Part shown: piece by piece, positions 8,240-17,794 of the stretch
Layout of the letters: each line of letters starts with the position of its first letter
Numbering within the stretch: position 1 is the first letter of the stretch
DNA from: Endozoicomonas acroporae
GTDB lineage: Bacteria > Pseudomonadota > Gammaproteobacteria > Pseudomonadales > Endozoicomonadaceae
Length of the DNA: 64,000 bases
Assembly: GCF_002864045.1 (NCBI RefSeq)
Contig: NZ_PJPV01000166.1
Location: 1-64,000, forward strand
Direction of reading: 5' to 3'
Translations under genes and position numbers: made by a program
The notes under the pieces: generated by a model
The model's input: only the letters and a program-made list of their open reading frames with translations
Told to the model about the DNA's origin: nothing
The model's database searches: none

Positions 8240-9010
8240 TTAACCCCGATACTCCTGCTCAGCCAACCACTCTTCAGCAGCCTGCCCGAGCAAAATACGA
8301 CGGGTTGTAAAAAAAGAAGGCCAGCGGTTACGAAACCATTGCTCAGCCAGCTGCGTTTTGAACTGACGGTTATTGTTTCTTCTGGCTCTGGTAAAGGCTC
8401 TGTTATATTCGTGCAATATAACTCGCCGGTCATCTACCAGCCTTGAGCAGTTCAGGTTCAGAATACGAATGGTTTCTTCCACCAGTTGCACCAGCGACCC
8501 ATACTGGTTATCCACATCCGCAAGCCGGGCACAGGCTTCCGGGTCCGGGCTGAGTTCACAGGTGCGTTTGTCGAATTTGAACAAACAGGGCGTATTGATA
8601 ATCCGCAGTGGGTTGAGCACATAGCCTTCGCAGGCTTCTGATAACTTTCTGGTGTTGATCAGATAGTCTTTATGGGCATCGCAGCTCAGGTTGTCCTGTG
8701 TCGGGTAACTGTTCTGTTTTGAGCCACCCATGCAGACACCGATCATATTATTCCAGTCCAGCGCCCAGTTATGCTTCGGGTTTGACTGATCGGATTTAGG
8801 GTGAAAGTGTTCTACCCGCTGGTGGTTTGGACGCTCTGTAGGTAATGACACTTCACAAAAGGCGCAGAGATGACCCTGGTCATCAAATATCGTTTGTTTG
8901 ATACTGGTATAAGGACCGTTATTTCTGAATATCTGCCATTGGGCGTCGGGGTGTTTCAGTCGAAATTCCGTGAGTACATCTGGCTCGGCACTTTTACTGA
9001 TCTTCTTCAC
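8240..9010 (-). CDS. ptuB: HNH nuclease, PtuB of a Septu-type defence pair
   Basis: A 256-residue protein with a treble-clef HNH nuclease near the N-terminus: CAFC at 49-52, then RVEHFHPKS (65-73) and LDWNNMIGVC (84-93). This is the pattern of the TIGR02646/retron-Ec78-associated HNH family that pairs with an ATPase in Septu. The start overlaps the 3' end of the ATPase gene by 17 bases, so the two are translationally coupled. The C-terminal half is helical. In Septu, PtuB cleaves nucleic acid once the PtuA ATPase is triggered by phage. The final zinc ligand is less clear (CMGG replaces the usual CxxC), an oddity worth modelling. Confidence 0.85.
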   Translation of the reverse strand: MKKISKSAEPDVLTEFRLKHPDAQWQIFRNNGPYTSIKQTIFDDQGHLCAFCEVSLPTERPNHQRVEHFHPKSDQSNPKHNWALDWNNMIGVCMGGSKQNSYPTQDNLSCDAHKDYLINTRKLSEACEGYVLNPLRIINTPCLFKFDKRTCELSPDPEACARLADVDNQYGSLVQLVEETIRILNLNCSRLVDDRRVILHEYNRAFTRARRNNNRQFKTQLAEQWFRNRWPSFFTTRRILLGQAAEEWLAEQEYRG

Positions 9011-10334
9011 CGTCTAACTCCCATTGACGGTTTTCGATATAGAGGTCAGCTTCGAGCAGTGCGGGTTCTTCACCCTGGAATATCTCGTCGAGCTTCTGTC
9101 GTTTATCCAACGCTGCTTTAGACGACCATTGGTCCGCATAAACCAGATCAAGATACTCTTTGAGCAGCAGGGTGTTAGGGTCATGCTCCGGACGGGATTT
9201 CACATGGAAGACCCGGTCCAGAATGCGAGAAGCCTCTGCTCCCTTGGTGCCCTGAGGTGCATCGTAAAACACGCCATTATCCAGTATGCGAATGGATTCT
9301 GACGCCACGGTGGAGAGTACATGGGGGCTGTGAGTGGTCAGAATAAACTGGATAGCCGGAAACGCGTCTCGTAACGAGTCCACCAATGTCTGCTGCCAGG
9401 ATGGATGAAGGTACATATCCACTTCATCAATCATGACCAGGCCACGGGTTTTTTTGGCTGCAGCTTCTTTAAACTGAGGGTTCAGTTTACAGCAGCGAAA
9501 GGCAATATCTGCCGCGAGGCCCAGCACATTTCGAACACCGTCGCTTAACATCGATACCGGCATGCGGCCAATATCCGGATGTTCGGCGGCAATTTCATCC
9601 ATGGCAGCATCGTACATCACCGAGTGCCAGCCGGTATGCTTCAACAGTTTATCAACGGTTTCCTGTACCACATGGATGGTGGCATCGTAGGGTGTGCTCA
9701 GGTCGGAACTGCCCTGCTGCATTTTTTCCATTTTCAGTTGCAAATGCGCCTGAAACAGCTGCTTAAACCAGTAGGCAAACTCTTTATAACCGGAAACGGG
9801 GTTCATGCTCTCGTGGTAGCCGAGGGTTCGGCTTTCACTGAGGGTCTGTCGTTTGGTTTTTGTGAGACGGTTGGCACCCCAGAGTCTACCCGCACCGTAG
9901 AGTGCAACCACGGGCAGGGGGTCAGTGCTGTTGTTTCTCACGCCGTTTTGCAGTTGCTTGGCGGTTTCTGTGGCGTATTTGGCGTCTCCGGTGGTCGTGC
10001 TGGATTTTTTACCGGTCAGGCTGCGGCTCCACTCCTGCTGTTCATGTTCAGGTTGTAAGCTACCAATGGCACTGATGGTGATCGGGTACTGAGGCTCACA
10101 GTCCGGAGAGTCCGGGTTAAGCCTCAGGCGGTGAGCGTCGGAGGTCTTGAACCCGGAGCCTTTCGCTTCATCAAAAGACCCGATAAAGGTGCCCATCGCC
10201 ACGGCAATGCCTTCCATGGATGCGGTTTTACCGGCACCATTCGCCCCCACAATAACGGTGAGGTGTTTATGAAGCCTCAACGTTGCCTGTTTAAAGCTGC
10301 GGAAATTCTGATATGTGATTTGGTCCAGTTGCAT
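8994..10334 (-). CDS. ptuA: AAA/SMC-like ATPase, PtuA of a Septu-type defence pair
   Basis: A 446-residue ATPase that starts MQLDQITYQNFRSFKQATL, the usual N-terminal strand of RecF/SMC-like ATPases. Walker A is GANGAGKT (30-37), the signature is SMLSDGVRN (261-269), Walker B is GLVMIDEVD (298-306) and the H-switch is TTHSPH (333-338). There is no long coiled coil, so it is of the short overcoming-lysogenisation/AAA_23-like kind. It immediately precedes and overlaps the HNH gene ptuB. Together they look like a Septu system carried inside the restriction operon, between hsdM and hsdS. The start ATG lies four bases after a 36-codon ORF. Confidence 0.88.
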   Translation of the reverse strand: MQLDQITYQNFRSFKQATLRLHKHLTVIVGANGAGKTASMEGIAVAMGTFIGSFDEAKGSGFKTSDAHRLRLNPDSPDCEPQYPITISAIGSLQPEHEQQEWSRSLTGKKSSTTTGDAKYATETAKQLQNGVRNNSTDPLPVVALYGAGRLWGANRLTKTKRQTLSESRTLGYHESMNPVSGYKEFAYWFKQLFQAHLQLKMEKMQQGSSDLSTPYDATIHVVQETVDKLLKHTGWHSVMYDAAMDEIAAEHPDIGRMPVSMLSDGVRNVLGLAADIAFRCCKLNPQFKEAAAKKTRGLVMIDEVDMYLHPSWQQTLVDSLRDAFPAIQFILTTHSPHVLSTVASESIRILDNGVFYDAPQGTKGAEASRILDRVFHVKSRPEHDPNTLLLKEYLDLVYADQWSSKAALDKRQKLDEIFQGEEPALLEADLYIENRQWELDGEEDQ

Positions 10335-10338
10335 GGTG

Positions 10339-10449
10339 TTAGCCTGAGATTTCCGGGCTGATGAACAGCTTGTCGACAGCTGAGTATAAAGCTTTCCACT
10401 GTATCGGATTTCGGGGGGTATCGCATCTTTTACCGTACAGTTCAGACAT
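10339..10449 (-). CDS. 36-residue ORF between hsdM and ptuA
   Basis: The ATG at 10449 overlaps the hsdM stop (ATGTCTGA), and the TAA at 10339-10341 is four bases before the ptuA ATG, so this frame fills the gap between the two genes exactly. It encodes [10 protein letters not shown] at the N-terminus, a middle with [16 protein letters not shown], and ends SPEISG. The predicted helix [12 protein letters not shown] is amphipathic. Tight coupling on both sides argues that it is translated, if only to couple ptuA to hsdM. I know no family; it might be a linker peptide or a small regulator or sensor. Coding status is inferred from position only. Confidence 0.5.
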   Translation of the reverse strand: MSELYGKRCDTPRNPIQWKALYSAVDKLFISPEISG

Positions 10450-12916
10450 AACCCAGCCCGCTGAGAAATCCTTGCAGTTTTTGAGCAGCAGCGTCCCGCT
10501 TGTGTTCAATTTCGGTCAGGGTAACTTTGTATTTGTCCCACCAGTTTTCCACTGCAGCCACGATCAGCTGGCGCTGGCTACTGATGTAACGTTCAACAAT
10601 GGTGCGCATATCCTGGTGCAGAATGTTCAGCAGCAGTTCAGCGGCGGCTTCGGGGGTCAGGCTATCCACCGACTGGTTTAACTGGGTTTCAAAACCCTCT
10701 TTTTTGGTTTTGATCTGTTTGACCAGGTCGGTGCGTTCCTTTTTCCAGGCTTTGATTTTTGCTTCATCGACGGGGCTTGCTTCCATTGCACTTTCACCCG
10801 CATCGTCATTGTCGTCAGCGTCCTTTGATGCCTTGGCTTCTTCTGCCTTGATCTGGCTATCCAGCTCGGCTTTGCGGCTTTCCAGAGCCGCCAGTTCATC
10901 CACGTAGCCACTGAGGATCATTTTGACCAGCTTGTGTTCCAGCGGGTTGTCTTTGCTGGTTTTGTCCTCCATGGCTGTGACTATGCTGGTGCGCCAGCCA
11001 TCCACGACGCCTTTGGAATCCCGGGCCATCAGGGAGAGAAAGTCGTAGCGGTTCTGGTACCAGAATCCGGCGATGATGCCACGCACCTGAAAGTGGTCGA
11101 GCATACCGGTTTTTTCCATGGATTCTGCGAAGCTGTTGATCAGTTCGGCCCGCAGAGCAGCGTATTCCTTGTTTTTGGCCAGGGCAGTGATGCTCAGTTT
11201 GTGCCGTTGCCACCAGTTTTCGAAGGCTGCCCGCAGAGTTTGTTCTTTGTCGATAATGCCGGGGTTTTGCTCCACCAGCGATTTTATTGCGACTTTGCTG
11301 GTGATGTCGGCCTTGAATTCAACGTAGTCGGCATCATTGGCTTTTGGGGTGAACAGATCCAGCGGATTAAAGCCGTGGGCGTTGAACAGGGTTGTTTTGG
11401 CCTGAAGCTCTGTTTTTGGAATACCGCCAATAAGGTGAGCCCGAACATCATGGGGTTCCGGGGGCGGTGCATTATCGGCATAGCGACGGATGTTCAGGTT
11501 GTAACCATTCTCTGCCAGTGTCTCGTTGCTGATAATGGCGGAGAAGCCCGGTACTTCAGCATAGTCATCGTAGGTGCTGACCATCTTTTCAATATGTTCT
11601 GGCAGCAGATGGTTTTGCGCCCGGCCCTCGAAGTATTCCCGGTCGGCATTAATAAACAGGACTTTGCCCTGCCGCTCTGGTGGCTTTCCGGATTCGCTGC
11701 CACCCGGAGTGGATTTACGCTGACGCATCACCAGCACGCAGGCGGGAATGCCGGTGCCATAGAACAGGTTGGCGGGCAGACCGATAACCGCTTCAAGCAG
11801 GTCGTCCTCAATCATGCCAGCGCGGATGGTTTTTTCTTCGCCGCCTCTGAAGAGCACGCCGTGGGGTAACACCGTTGCGAGAATGCCGCCCTCCGCCAGT
11901 ACGTGAACCATATGCTGCAGAAACATCAGGTCAGCTTTTTTAGAGCCGATGGGAACGCTGCCATAGTGGTATCTTTCTGGATGGTTAGGGGCAAAATGTT
12001 TCTGGCTTTCTTTGTCGGTTGGGCCGTAGTTAATGGAGAAGGGCGGATTGGTGAGGATGCGATCGAAACGGGTCAGTTCTCCACCTTCAACATGTTTCGG
12101 GTCGGTCAGGGTGTCGTCATTCTGCAGGTTGGCAGTAGTGATACCATGGAGCAGCATGTTCATTTTGGCGATGGACCACACGGTGCCAGCGGCTTCCTGA
12201 CCATAGACATCGAGCCTGCGACCTTCGCCACCGCGTTCGTCGATGTATTCCTTGGCGGCAATCAGCATACCGCCGGAACCACAGCAGGGGTCGTATACTT
12301 TGTGGCTGATTTCTGGCTTCACCAGACGGGTCATCATACGGACTACGGTTCTTGGTGTGTAGAATTCGCCGCCTTTTTTTCCGGCAGAATCGGCAAAGTC
12401 ACCAATCAGGTATTCGTAGGCTGCACCGAGCAGATCCGGGAATTCAAAGTCTTCATTGCGCAGGCGGTGTTCGTTAAAGTGCATGATGAGTTCACGCAGC
12501 TTTTTATCGGGCAGTTTGCTCTGGCCGATTTTGCGGGTGAAATCGATATGCTCCAGTACATCCTGTAAGGTGCTATTCCCCTGTTCCAATCCGCCCAGAG
12601 CCTTGTTAAGTGCATCGCCTACATTCTTATGAGCTTCGTTGACCAGGTATTCCCAGCGGGATTCGTCCGGGACATAAAAGCTGGTTTTGTACCAAAGTCG
12701 TGCATCGGCAATTTGCCAGGCTTCTTTTTCACTTTTGCCTTTGGTTTTTTGTTCTGCGACGACTTCTTCGCGGCGCTGATCGAAAACATCGGAGCAGCGC
12801 TTGAGGAACAACATGCCAAAGATGTATTCCTTGAACTCGGAAGCATCCATCTTGCCGCGTAAAATATCGGCGGCTTTGAACAGATGGCGTTCCAGCTGGG
12901 GGAGGGTTAATGGCAT
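10442..12916 (-). CDS. hsdM: type I restriction-modification methylase subunit
   Basis: An 824-residue N6-adenine methylase, longer than the usual 500-odd residues. The N-terminal HsdM helical domain ([20 protein letters not shown]) leads to FYTPRTVV at 185-192, motif [10 protein letters not shown] (209-217) and catalytic NPPF (290-293). [10 protein letters not shown] and [14 protein letters not shown] follow. The roughly 300-residue C-terminal extension, after [11 protein letters not shown], contains [10 protein letters not shown], two W-rich helices ([18 protein letters not shown]) and a charged coiled coil with an acidic linker ([11 protein letters not shown]). It methylates adenine at the HsdS-defined site. 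It is the first intact gene of the operon and ends overlapping the 36-codon ORF. Confidence 0.96.
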   Translation of the reverse strand: MPLTLPQLERHLFKAADILRGKMDASEFKEYIFGMLFLKRCSDVFDQRREEVVAEQKTKGKSEKEAWQIADARLWYKTSFYVPDESRWEYLVNEAHKNVGDALNKALGGLEQGNSTLQDVLEHIDFTRKIGQSKLPDKKLRELIMHFNEHRLRNEDFEFPDLLGAAYEYLIGDFADSAGKKGGEFYTPRTVVRMMTRLVKPEISHKVYDPCCGSGGMLIAAKEYIDERGGEGRRLDVYGQEAAGTVWSIAKMNMLLHGITTANLQNDDTLTDPKHVEGGELTRFDRILTNPPFSINYGPTDKESQKHFAPNHPERYHYGSVPIGSKKADLMFLQHMVHVLAEGGILATVLPHGVLFRGGEEKTIRAGMIEDDLLEAVIGLPANLFYGTGIPACVLVMRQRKSTPGGSESGKPPERQGKVLFINADREYFEGRAQNHLLPEHIEKMVSTYDDYAEVPGFSAIISNETLAENGYNLNIRRYADNAPPPEPHDVRAHLIGGIPKTELQAKTTLFNAHGFNPLDLFTPKANDADYVEFKADITSKVAIKSLVEQNPGIIDKEQTLRAAFENWWQRHKLSITALAKNKEYAALRAELINSFAESMEKTGMLDHFQVRGIIAGFWYQNRYDFLSLMARDSKGVVDGWRTSIVTAMEDKTSKDNPLEHKLVKMILSGYVDELAALESRKAELDSQIKAEEAKASKDADDNDDAGESAMEASPVDEAKIKAWKKERTDLVKQIKTKKEGFETQLNQSVDSLTPEAAAELLLNILHQDMRTIVERYISSQRQLIVAAVENWWDKYKVTLTEIEHKRDAAAQKLQGFLSGLGYV

Positions 12917-12952
12917 AAGGGGAATCCGGTGTATATGTCTTAGAAATTCAGC

Positions 12953-15003
12953 TCAGGAGTTTTTGAAGTGTGTTTCAATATAATCATACATTTTTCTGCC
13001 AGTGAGATTATCTGTGGCAGGGTTTGTTCTTACAAAGAATTGTTCATTATCAACAAAGCATGGTTTGTCAGATTTTAGACAGTGAACTGCAAGAATTTTT
13101 TTGTCCTTTACTTTGATTAGCTTAGAGTTGAAACAGGGATAAAATGCCTCTCCAATTCGTGAGGCCGTGATGTTTTTGAAATGCAATAATAATTTATCGT
13201 CACTATCTTTATGGAATTTTTTTATTTCATCATCCAGACCACTAATGGTGCCGTCATCACTTACACCTATTAGCAGAATACCTCCATCGGAATTAATAAA
13301 ACCGGCAAGCAAACTCACTAAAAAGCCTGTTTGGGTTAAGCTCTATTTTATAATGCCGTTCCTTCTTTGCACTATCTCCAAGCCGGTTGGCATACACAGG
13401 CATATGTGGGATTTCAGGTATGAGAACACTATTAAGTAGTTAACCAAATGAAATCATATATTTCTGACTAAGTGGGCAGTCACTCTGCGGCGTTGCAACT
13501 CCGGTCACATAGCTACGGCTATGCTCCCTACGTTGCGCCTTGCATAGTAACTGCCCACTTAGCCAGAAATATACGATTCCATTTGGCCAACTACTTATCA
13601 TAGATGCAATCCTGACTATCCTTTGTCAATCTGGTGATATTTAATACAATATCACTATTCGATAAATAATCCATTTCATAATCTTTAAACTGTTCTTTTA
13701 GCTTTCTTAATTGGTGTGCTTCTGGTGAATTGTCTGCGTATTTTCGTATGTTTATATTAAAGTTGTTTTCTTTTATTTCTTCGATGTTGACAACTTTGCA
13801 GTAAGGGGATTTTGAGTGGTAAGATCTGTAAGTCTCAATTATTGAATCTATATCTTCATTTCTTATTATATTTCTTGTCTTCTTTTTCTCATAGTTCGAT
13901 GATGCATCAATAAACAGCACTTATTTTTTGTTCACTCCCACCCCGGAACAAAATGCCATGTGGTACAATTATAGCCATTCGACCGTTATGTCCCATGGAC
14001 TTGATCATATGTTGCACCCATGCCATATCTGCACAGTTTTTTGGTGGTAATCCGGTTACATTACGGCCATAGATATCATTTTCCCAAAGCTCTGAACCCC
14101 AATTTCTAAGACTGTAGGGAGGATTAGAAATGACGCAATCAAATTCTTTTAGCGTTTTATTTTCCTGATATGCTGGAGCCATCAAGGTATCAGCACAAAC
14201 TATCTTAAAGTCACTGATATCATGAAATATCATGTTCAATCTGGCAATCATACTGGACGAAGGATTTTTTTCCTGACCATATAATTTTAATGTTTCAATG
14301 TGCCCACTATTGCGTTTCACATGATTAAGGCACTCAATTAACATGCCGCCAGTACCGCAGGCAGGGTCGTAAATGCTATCTCCTTCTTGTGGATCAAGCA
14401 ATAATCCCATCAATCTTACAACCGAGCGAGGCGTATAAAATCCGCCAGACTTTTAGCCAGAAGAGTCGGCAAAATACATAAGAAGGTACCATAGACTTCT
14501 CCAAGTAAATCTGGAAATTCGAACTCTTTATCTTTCAAGCTAATTTGGTCAAAGCTTTTAACAAAATCAATCAGGGTATTATTTGGTATGCATTGGTGTC
14601 CAACTTTCCGATTAAAATCGACAACTTCGGAAAAAACACTACTCAGAGCGTCAGGGTTATGAGTCTCTAAATTTATCAACGCTTCATTTAGTTTGCTACC
14701 GACAGCGTTTTTACAGCACTTGATACTTTCCCAGCGAGATTCATGGGGAACATACAAATATTTTCCTATGTAGTTTTCACTGTTTTCAAGATGCAAGTCA
14801 ATATCACTATCACTTACGCCAAGAGCCTTGTATTGCTGTAATAGCTCATCTCGTCGCTGATCAAATAAATCATTTGTACGTTTTAGAAACAGCATGGCGA
14901 GAACATATTCCTTGAACTCATTGACATCCATATGCCCTCGCAAAGTATCGCATGCGCTTAAGAGCAATGTTTCCAGAGATGAGAGCGTTAGCTTGGTAGT
15001 CAT
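12953..15003 (-). pseudogene. decayed second hsdM-like gene fused to an AlbA_2/SLFN-type domain
   Basis: Minus-strand pieces line up as one gene. From ATG 15003: HsdM N-terminus ([20 protein letters not shown]) to FPDLLGEVY, then a frameshift near 14490 and a TAA near 14454 (SSG[14 protein letters not shown]). Motif I is DPACGTGGM and the catalytic motif is NPPY. At about 13920 a deletion joins FRGGSEQKI to VLFIDASSNY, losing roughly 40 codons. Family A element copy 2 interrupts the frame at 13433-13597; its removal restores YDNSVLIPEIPHMPVY. A T-tract (13320-13324) needs one base fewer to join ELNPNRL to LLAGFINSDGGILLIGVSDDG, an AlbA_2 domain ending at 12953. The gene is clearly dead. It sits just upstream of the intact hsdM. 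Confidence 0.85.
13433..13597. repeat. TA-flanked inverted-repeat element, family A copy 2
   Basis: Same unit as at 977-1141 and identical, as far as I can align by eye, to the copy at 56879-57043. It is bounded by TA at 13433-13434 and 13596-13597. Read on the minus strand it puts an in-frame TAG right after the first TA (IYDK-stop). Removing the element plus one TA joins the two flanks in frame, which is direct evidence for an insertion with TA duplication. Confidence 0.9.
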
Positions 15004-15109
15004 CAGAAAGTCACCGGGAAATAGATAGAAGAAACGGGGCCAAATCGGTGGCGGGCAAACCTTTATTTTGGTATTACGTCAATCGAAACGTACTGTCAAT
15101 ATGGGGGGA

Positions 15110-15926
15110 AGGTCGGGTAGCCGGGTTGGCATTACTGCCACCCAGCCCCCTAAGAACCGTACGTGCGACTTTCATCGCATACGGCTCAAGCCTCCGTGAT
15201 CAGTCAGACTCATCACACGTCAGATACGGTCTTGCCGCTGCCGATCATTCACTGCTATCGTTTAACCGTGAGGTTATTTGGTAGCTGGATGAACGTCTTC
15301 CGGTCGGTTCAGTGCAAAAGCACTGTCTAACCCTCCCCGGAAGCAAACGACTTGGCACTACTTGTCTGTCGTTGAGACCAGTCGGAAGTGGGCATCCTTT
15401 CGGATTGGGTCAAAGTTCGAAACCCTATCTGTCTCATTACAAGACAGCATTCGCTTTGTCCGACATCCTCTACCCTCTCCACCATCCCCTTTCCTTACGG
15501 TCAGGATACCTTCTATATATGAAGGGGTGAGTAGGGCTTACCCAGTTGATAAGCTTGAGTCAAATGAACCGGGGAGGGTGGAGCCTTTACTCCGGCAGGC
15601 ATAATGACATCGTCAGATTTAGCGCGCAGAAGCTCTGATCCTGCCTGCATCCCTTTTGGGCTCTGCCTGTCAGTCTCTTTGGCAGATTGGCGGTGACGAA
15701 GCTTATAACTCTTCACTTACGTTCACCCGTCCGGTTCGCTCCTGGCCCGCCGCCGGTTGAGACTACCAGCTTAGAGGCTTTGTCCCCGGAGCTTCACACC
15801 TTGGATTACTCCGCAGCATGTCCGGGTAGGAGCATCTGGATGTACAGATGACTGAATCACATATAGTGTCAGCACCTCAAGATTACCCTTATAAATCAAG
15901 TGGTTAGCTTGATTTGCTGGTCGCAC
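15110..15926 (-). ncRNA. ORF-less group II intron
   Basis: On the minus strand the element starts at 15926 with GTGCGACC, the group II 5' consensus. It continues with GGTAATCTTGAGGTG and GGACGGGTGAACGTAAGTGA, which I associate with domain I of bacterial introns. Domain V is the 34-nt hairpin at 15154-15187: GAGCCGTATGCG... with a GAAA loop, ending ...CGTACGGTTC and carrying the AGC triad. Domain VI follows as GGGTGGCAGTAATGCCAACCC, ending near CTACCCGACC at about 15105-15117. No reverse-transcriptase/maturase frame is present in the 800 bp. Small plus-strand ORFs here are antisense artefacts. The 3' boundary is uncertain by several bases. Confidence 0.85.
15154..15187 (-). ncRNA. group II intron domain V
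   Basis: A 34-nt hairpin read on the minus strand, beginning GAGCCGTATG and ending CGTACGGTTC, with a GAAA-type tetraloop, the two-nucleotide bulge and the catalytic AGC at its base. This is the most conserved part of group II ribozymes and it looks intact, so the catalytic core may still be functional in trans. Confidence 0.9.
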
Positions 15927-16140
15927 TCACGCTACCGCACGTGGATTTTACCGCCGTCTTTTATCGACATTGGGGAGCATGGGACCAGGTAGCTCAAAGT
16001 CAGGTTTGTGGAAAGGTCATTATTGTACGACTGTTAGGCTGAAGGCGATAGTTGTGTATTTGCGAAGTGATAAGAAATACGAGGTTTCATGGACATGATT
16101 CTATCTGGAATATTGGTAGATTGAGTTGTGGGACTGTGTG
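15927..16140. other. non-coding stretch upstream of the intron
   Basis: About 210 bp between the group II intron 5' end and the terminator at 16141. No open frame of note, no repeat shared with the rest of the window, and no recognisable gene remnant on either strand. The first bases are the intron's 5' exon (minus strand, ending GGTAGCGTGA). Confidence 0.4.
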
Positions 16141-16174
16141 AAAGCCCCCTCAGAAATTCTGGGGCAGGGCTTTT
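16141..16174 (-). terminator. hairpin downstream of the DUF4268 gene
   Basis: Stem AAAGCCCCCTCAG / CTGGGGCAGGGCTTTT with a short AAATT loop, 16 bases after the stop of the minus-strand DUF4268 gene. The T-run is short on the minus strand and slightly better on the plus strand, so it may work in both directions. Confidence 0.55.
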
Positions 16175-16189
16175 AATGAGGTTATCTGG

Positions 16190-17341
16190 TTAAGCCTCTG
16201 GGGACGAGGGTAGTGCAGAGAAGGTTTTTAATGTCTGATTACTCTCTTTGAGCGGTTGGCTAATAGCTTTCTCAAGCTGGTGGATATGTTGAACCATCCA
16301 GTTGATCATCTCTGGCCATACGGCTTTGTTATAACCATCAAAATCACGTTCCAGGGTAATGTAGGAGGTTTTTTTATCATCCATCCGACTCCAGCGGAGC
16401 TCTTCTCCAAATATTGCCTCAATGTCATCTTTTTTCTTTAGCAGTCGGTCAAATATATATTTATTTTCTTCCTGACTGCTCCGAGAGATAGAGAGCTGAA
16501 CTCTGGCTCCGTTTTTCATGAAGATACATTGGTAAGGAACACCACTACAGCCAGAGCCTGATGATAACCAGTGGTCTTTTACAGGGTTTACGTTGTTGTA
16601 GAGGTTACAGTCGCTCCCTTTTATAGCATCAAGGAACTGCTCCCAGTACGCTAGCCGTATGTGATGTCGGTTCTGCAGTTCTACCTGGGTGCTTTTTTCT
16701 TCCTGCTCTTTCTCTGCAATGCCGACCATATAATCTTCTGCTTCTTTAACAGGGATAATCTGGTCAATGCTTAGAAATAGCTGATCACCCATGGAGTAGG
16801 GAGTCGCTTTGAAACACTGAATCCGAATTTTATGGCTGAGAAGCCATAAGGCTGTGGATGTGACTTCTTTTCGGAAGTTAGCAGCAATAAAAATAATCCG
16901 CTGCTGGTTACCAGGGTTGAAGACCAGCTCTTCAAAATCCTGCTGCTCAAAAAACTCTGACAGGTTTTCCCGAGCATTGCCACCGGCATGGTAACGGTCA
17001 AGATAAGCTTGGTAGATGTTGACGATCTGGGTTTTGGAGAGATTTGAGCAGTATGAAGCATACTTCAGTGCCTGCCAGATAACATCACGCCCTGTATCAT
17101 CCAGCTTGTTTTCGATGACAACAAGGTTACCACTTTTATCCAGTGCGAGCAGGTCAAGACGTTCCCGAGTATCGTCAAATCCATCGAACTCTTTCTGGAT
17201 GATCAGCAAGTCTTCCCCAAGTGTTGATGGTTCTTTTGCTATCCATTCCTGGAGATGATCCCGTTCACGGAAGCCCAGTTCTGAAAAGCTTCGTTGGGTA
17301 AGCTGGCTGATGGCATTGGCCTGTTTGTTTATCAGGTACAT
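16190..17341 (-). CDS. DUF4268 protein with NucS-like PD-(D/E)xK nuclease domain
   Basis: A 383-residue protein with ATG at 17341. Residues about 40-90 (ERLDLLALDKSGNLVVIENKLDDTGRD) match the nuclease core of NucS/DUF91-like proteins, with D in LDLLA and ENK as the D-ExK motif. The middle (QRIIFIAANFRKEVTSTALWL) is typical of this group. The C-terminal part from about 225 (RLAYWEQFLDAI ... WSRMDDKKTSYITLERDF) is a DUF4268 domain. Such proteins are found near restriction and other defence genes and are probably nucleases, but the substrate is not known to me. It stands alone on the minus strand and ends at a hairpin. A fragment of a second copy lies at 58790-58880. Confidence 0.8.
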   Translation of the reverse strand: MYLINKQANAISQLTQRSFSELGFRERDHLQEWIAKEPSTLGEDLLIIQKEFDGFDDTRERLDLLALDKSGNLVVIENKLDDTGRDVIWQALKYASYCSNLSKTQIVNIYQAYLDRYHAGGNARENLSEFFEQQDFEELVFNPGNQQRIIFIAANFRKEVTSTALWLLSHKIRIQCFKATPYSMGDQLFLSIDQIIPVKEAEDYMVGIAEKEQEEKSTQVELQNRHHIRLAYWEQFLDAIKGSDCNLYNNVNPVKDHWLSSGSGCSGVPYQCIFMKNGARVQLSISRSSQEENKYIFDRLLKKKDDIEAIFGEELRWSRMDDKKTSYITLERDFDGYNKAVWPEMINWMVQHIHQLEKAISQPLKESNQTLKTFSALPSSPEA

Positions 17342-17794
17342 AGTAATAGGGCTGCTTGTGCTAAATGGTTTAACCCAGGGAGGGAGAGCGCTGTCAGAAT
17401 GTTTATTTGGTATATCGTACAGAATATGGAAGGGCTTGTATTTAGTGGATTTTGCAGATGACTTTTATAAGATGGCTAAAATAGTACCTTTGCTGAATAT
17501 AGGCTTTACAAACAATCCGCACTCTGACAACCTTAGAGTCGTGCATTGGGTAGCCAGCGGTTGGTGTTAGTATCTTCATCAAACAAAGCCCACAGCGTAT
17601 CAAGTTTCTTCATTGAACCCCTTCGGACACTTATCTGTTCTCCTTATCTGGCTCAAGATACTCCAGCATTGTTGACTGGGAGTCGTACACTGATAGGAAA
17701 GATAAATGTCACTTCCAAAGCGTTATATTACTACTGATAAATTTCATATCATCCCGGTACTCGGGTTAGCGCCTGAGGATCTCAAAAAATCATC
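17342..17794. other. intergenic stretch with a possible 26-codon remnant
   Basis: About 450 bp between the DUF4268 gene and the IS66 element. The only thing I can point to is a minus-strand frame at 17533-17613 (ATG at 17613, GGGG upstream, MKKLDTLWALFDEDTNTNRW to the stop after PNARL), whose composition looks protein-like and could be the tail of a lost gene. Otherwise it is AT-rich with no clear gene, repeat or RNA. Confidence 0.35.

Noticed and set aside
6970-8433. HsdS start at 8433
   Set aside because: The first 70 codons overlap ptuB in another frame and do not look like HsdS; ATG 8223 directly precedes the conserved region.
10934-12568. Plus-strand open frames opposite hsdM
   Set aside because: Antisense to the methylase motifs; composition (many F, C, H) is that of a reverse reading, with no ribosome site.
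15048-15716. Small ORFs on both strands in the group II intron
   Set aside because: They lie in structured ribozyme sequence; such ORFs are often annotated as hypothetical proteins but reflect the RNA, not coding.
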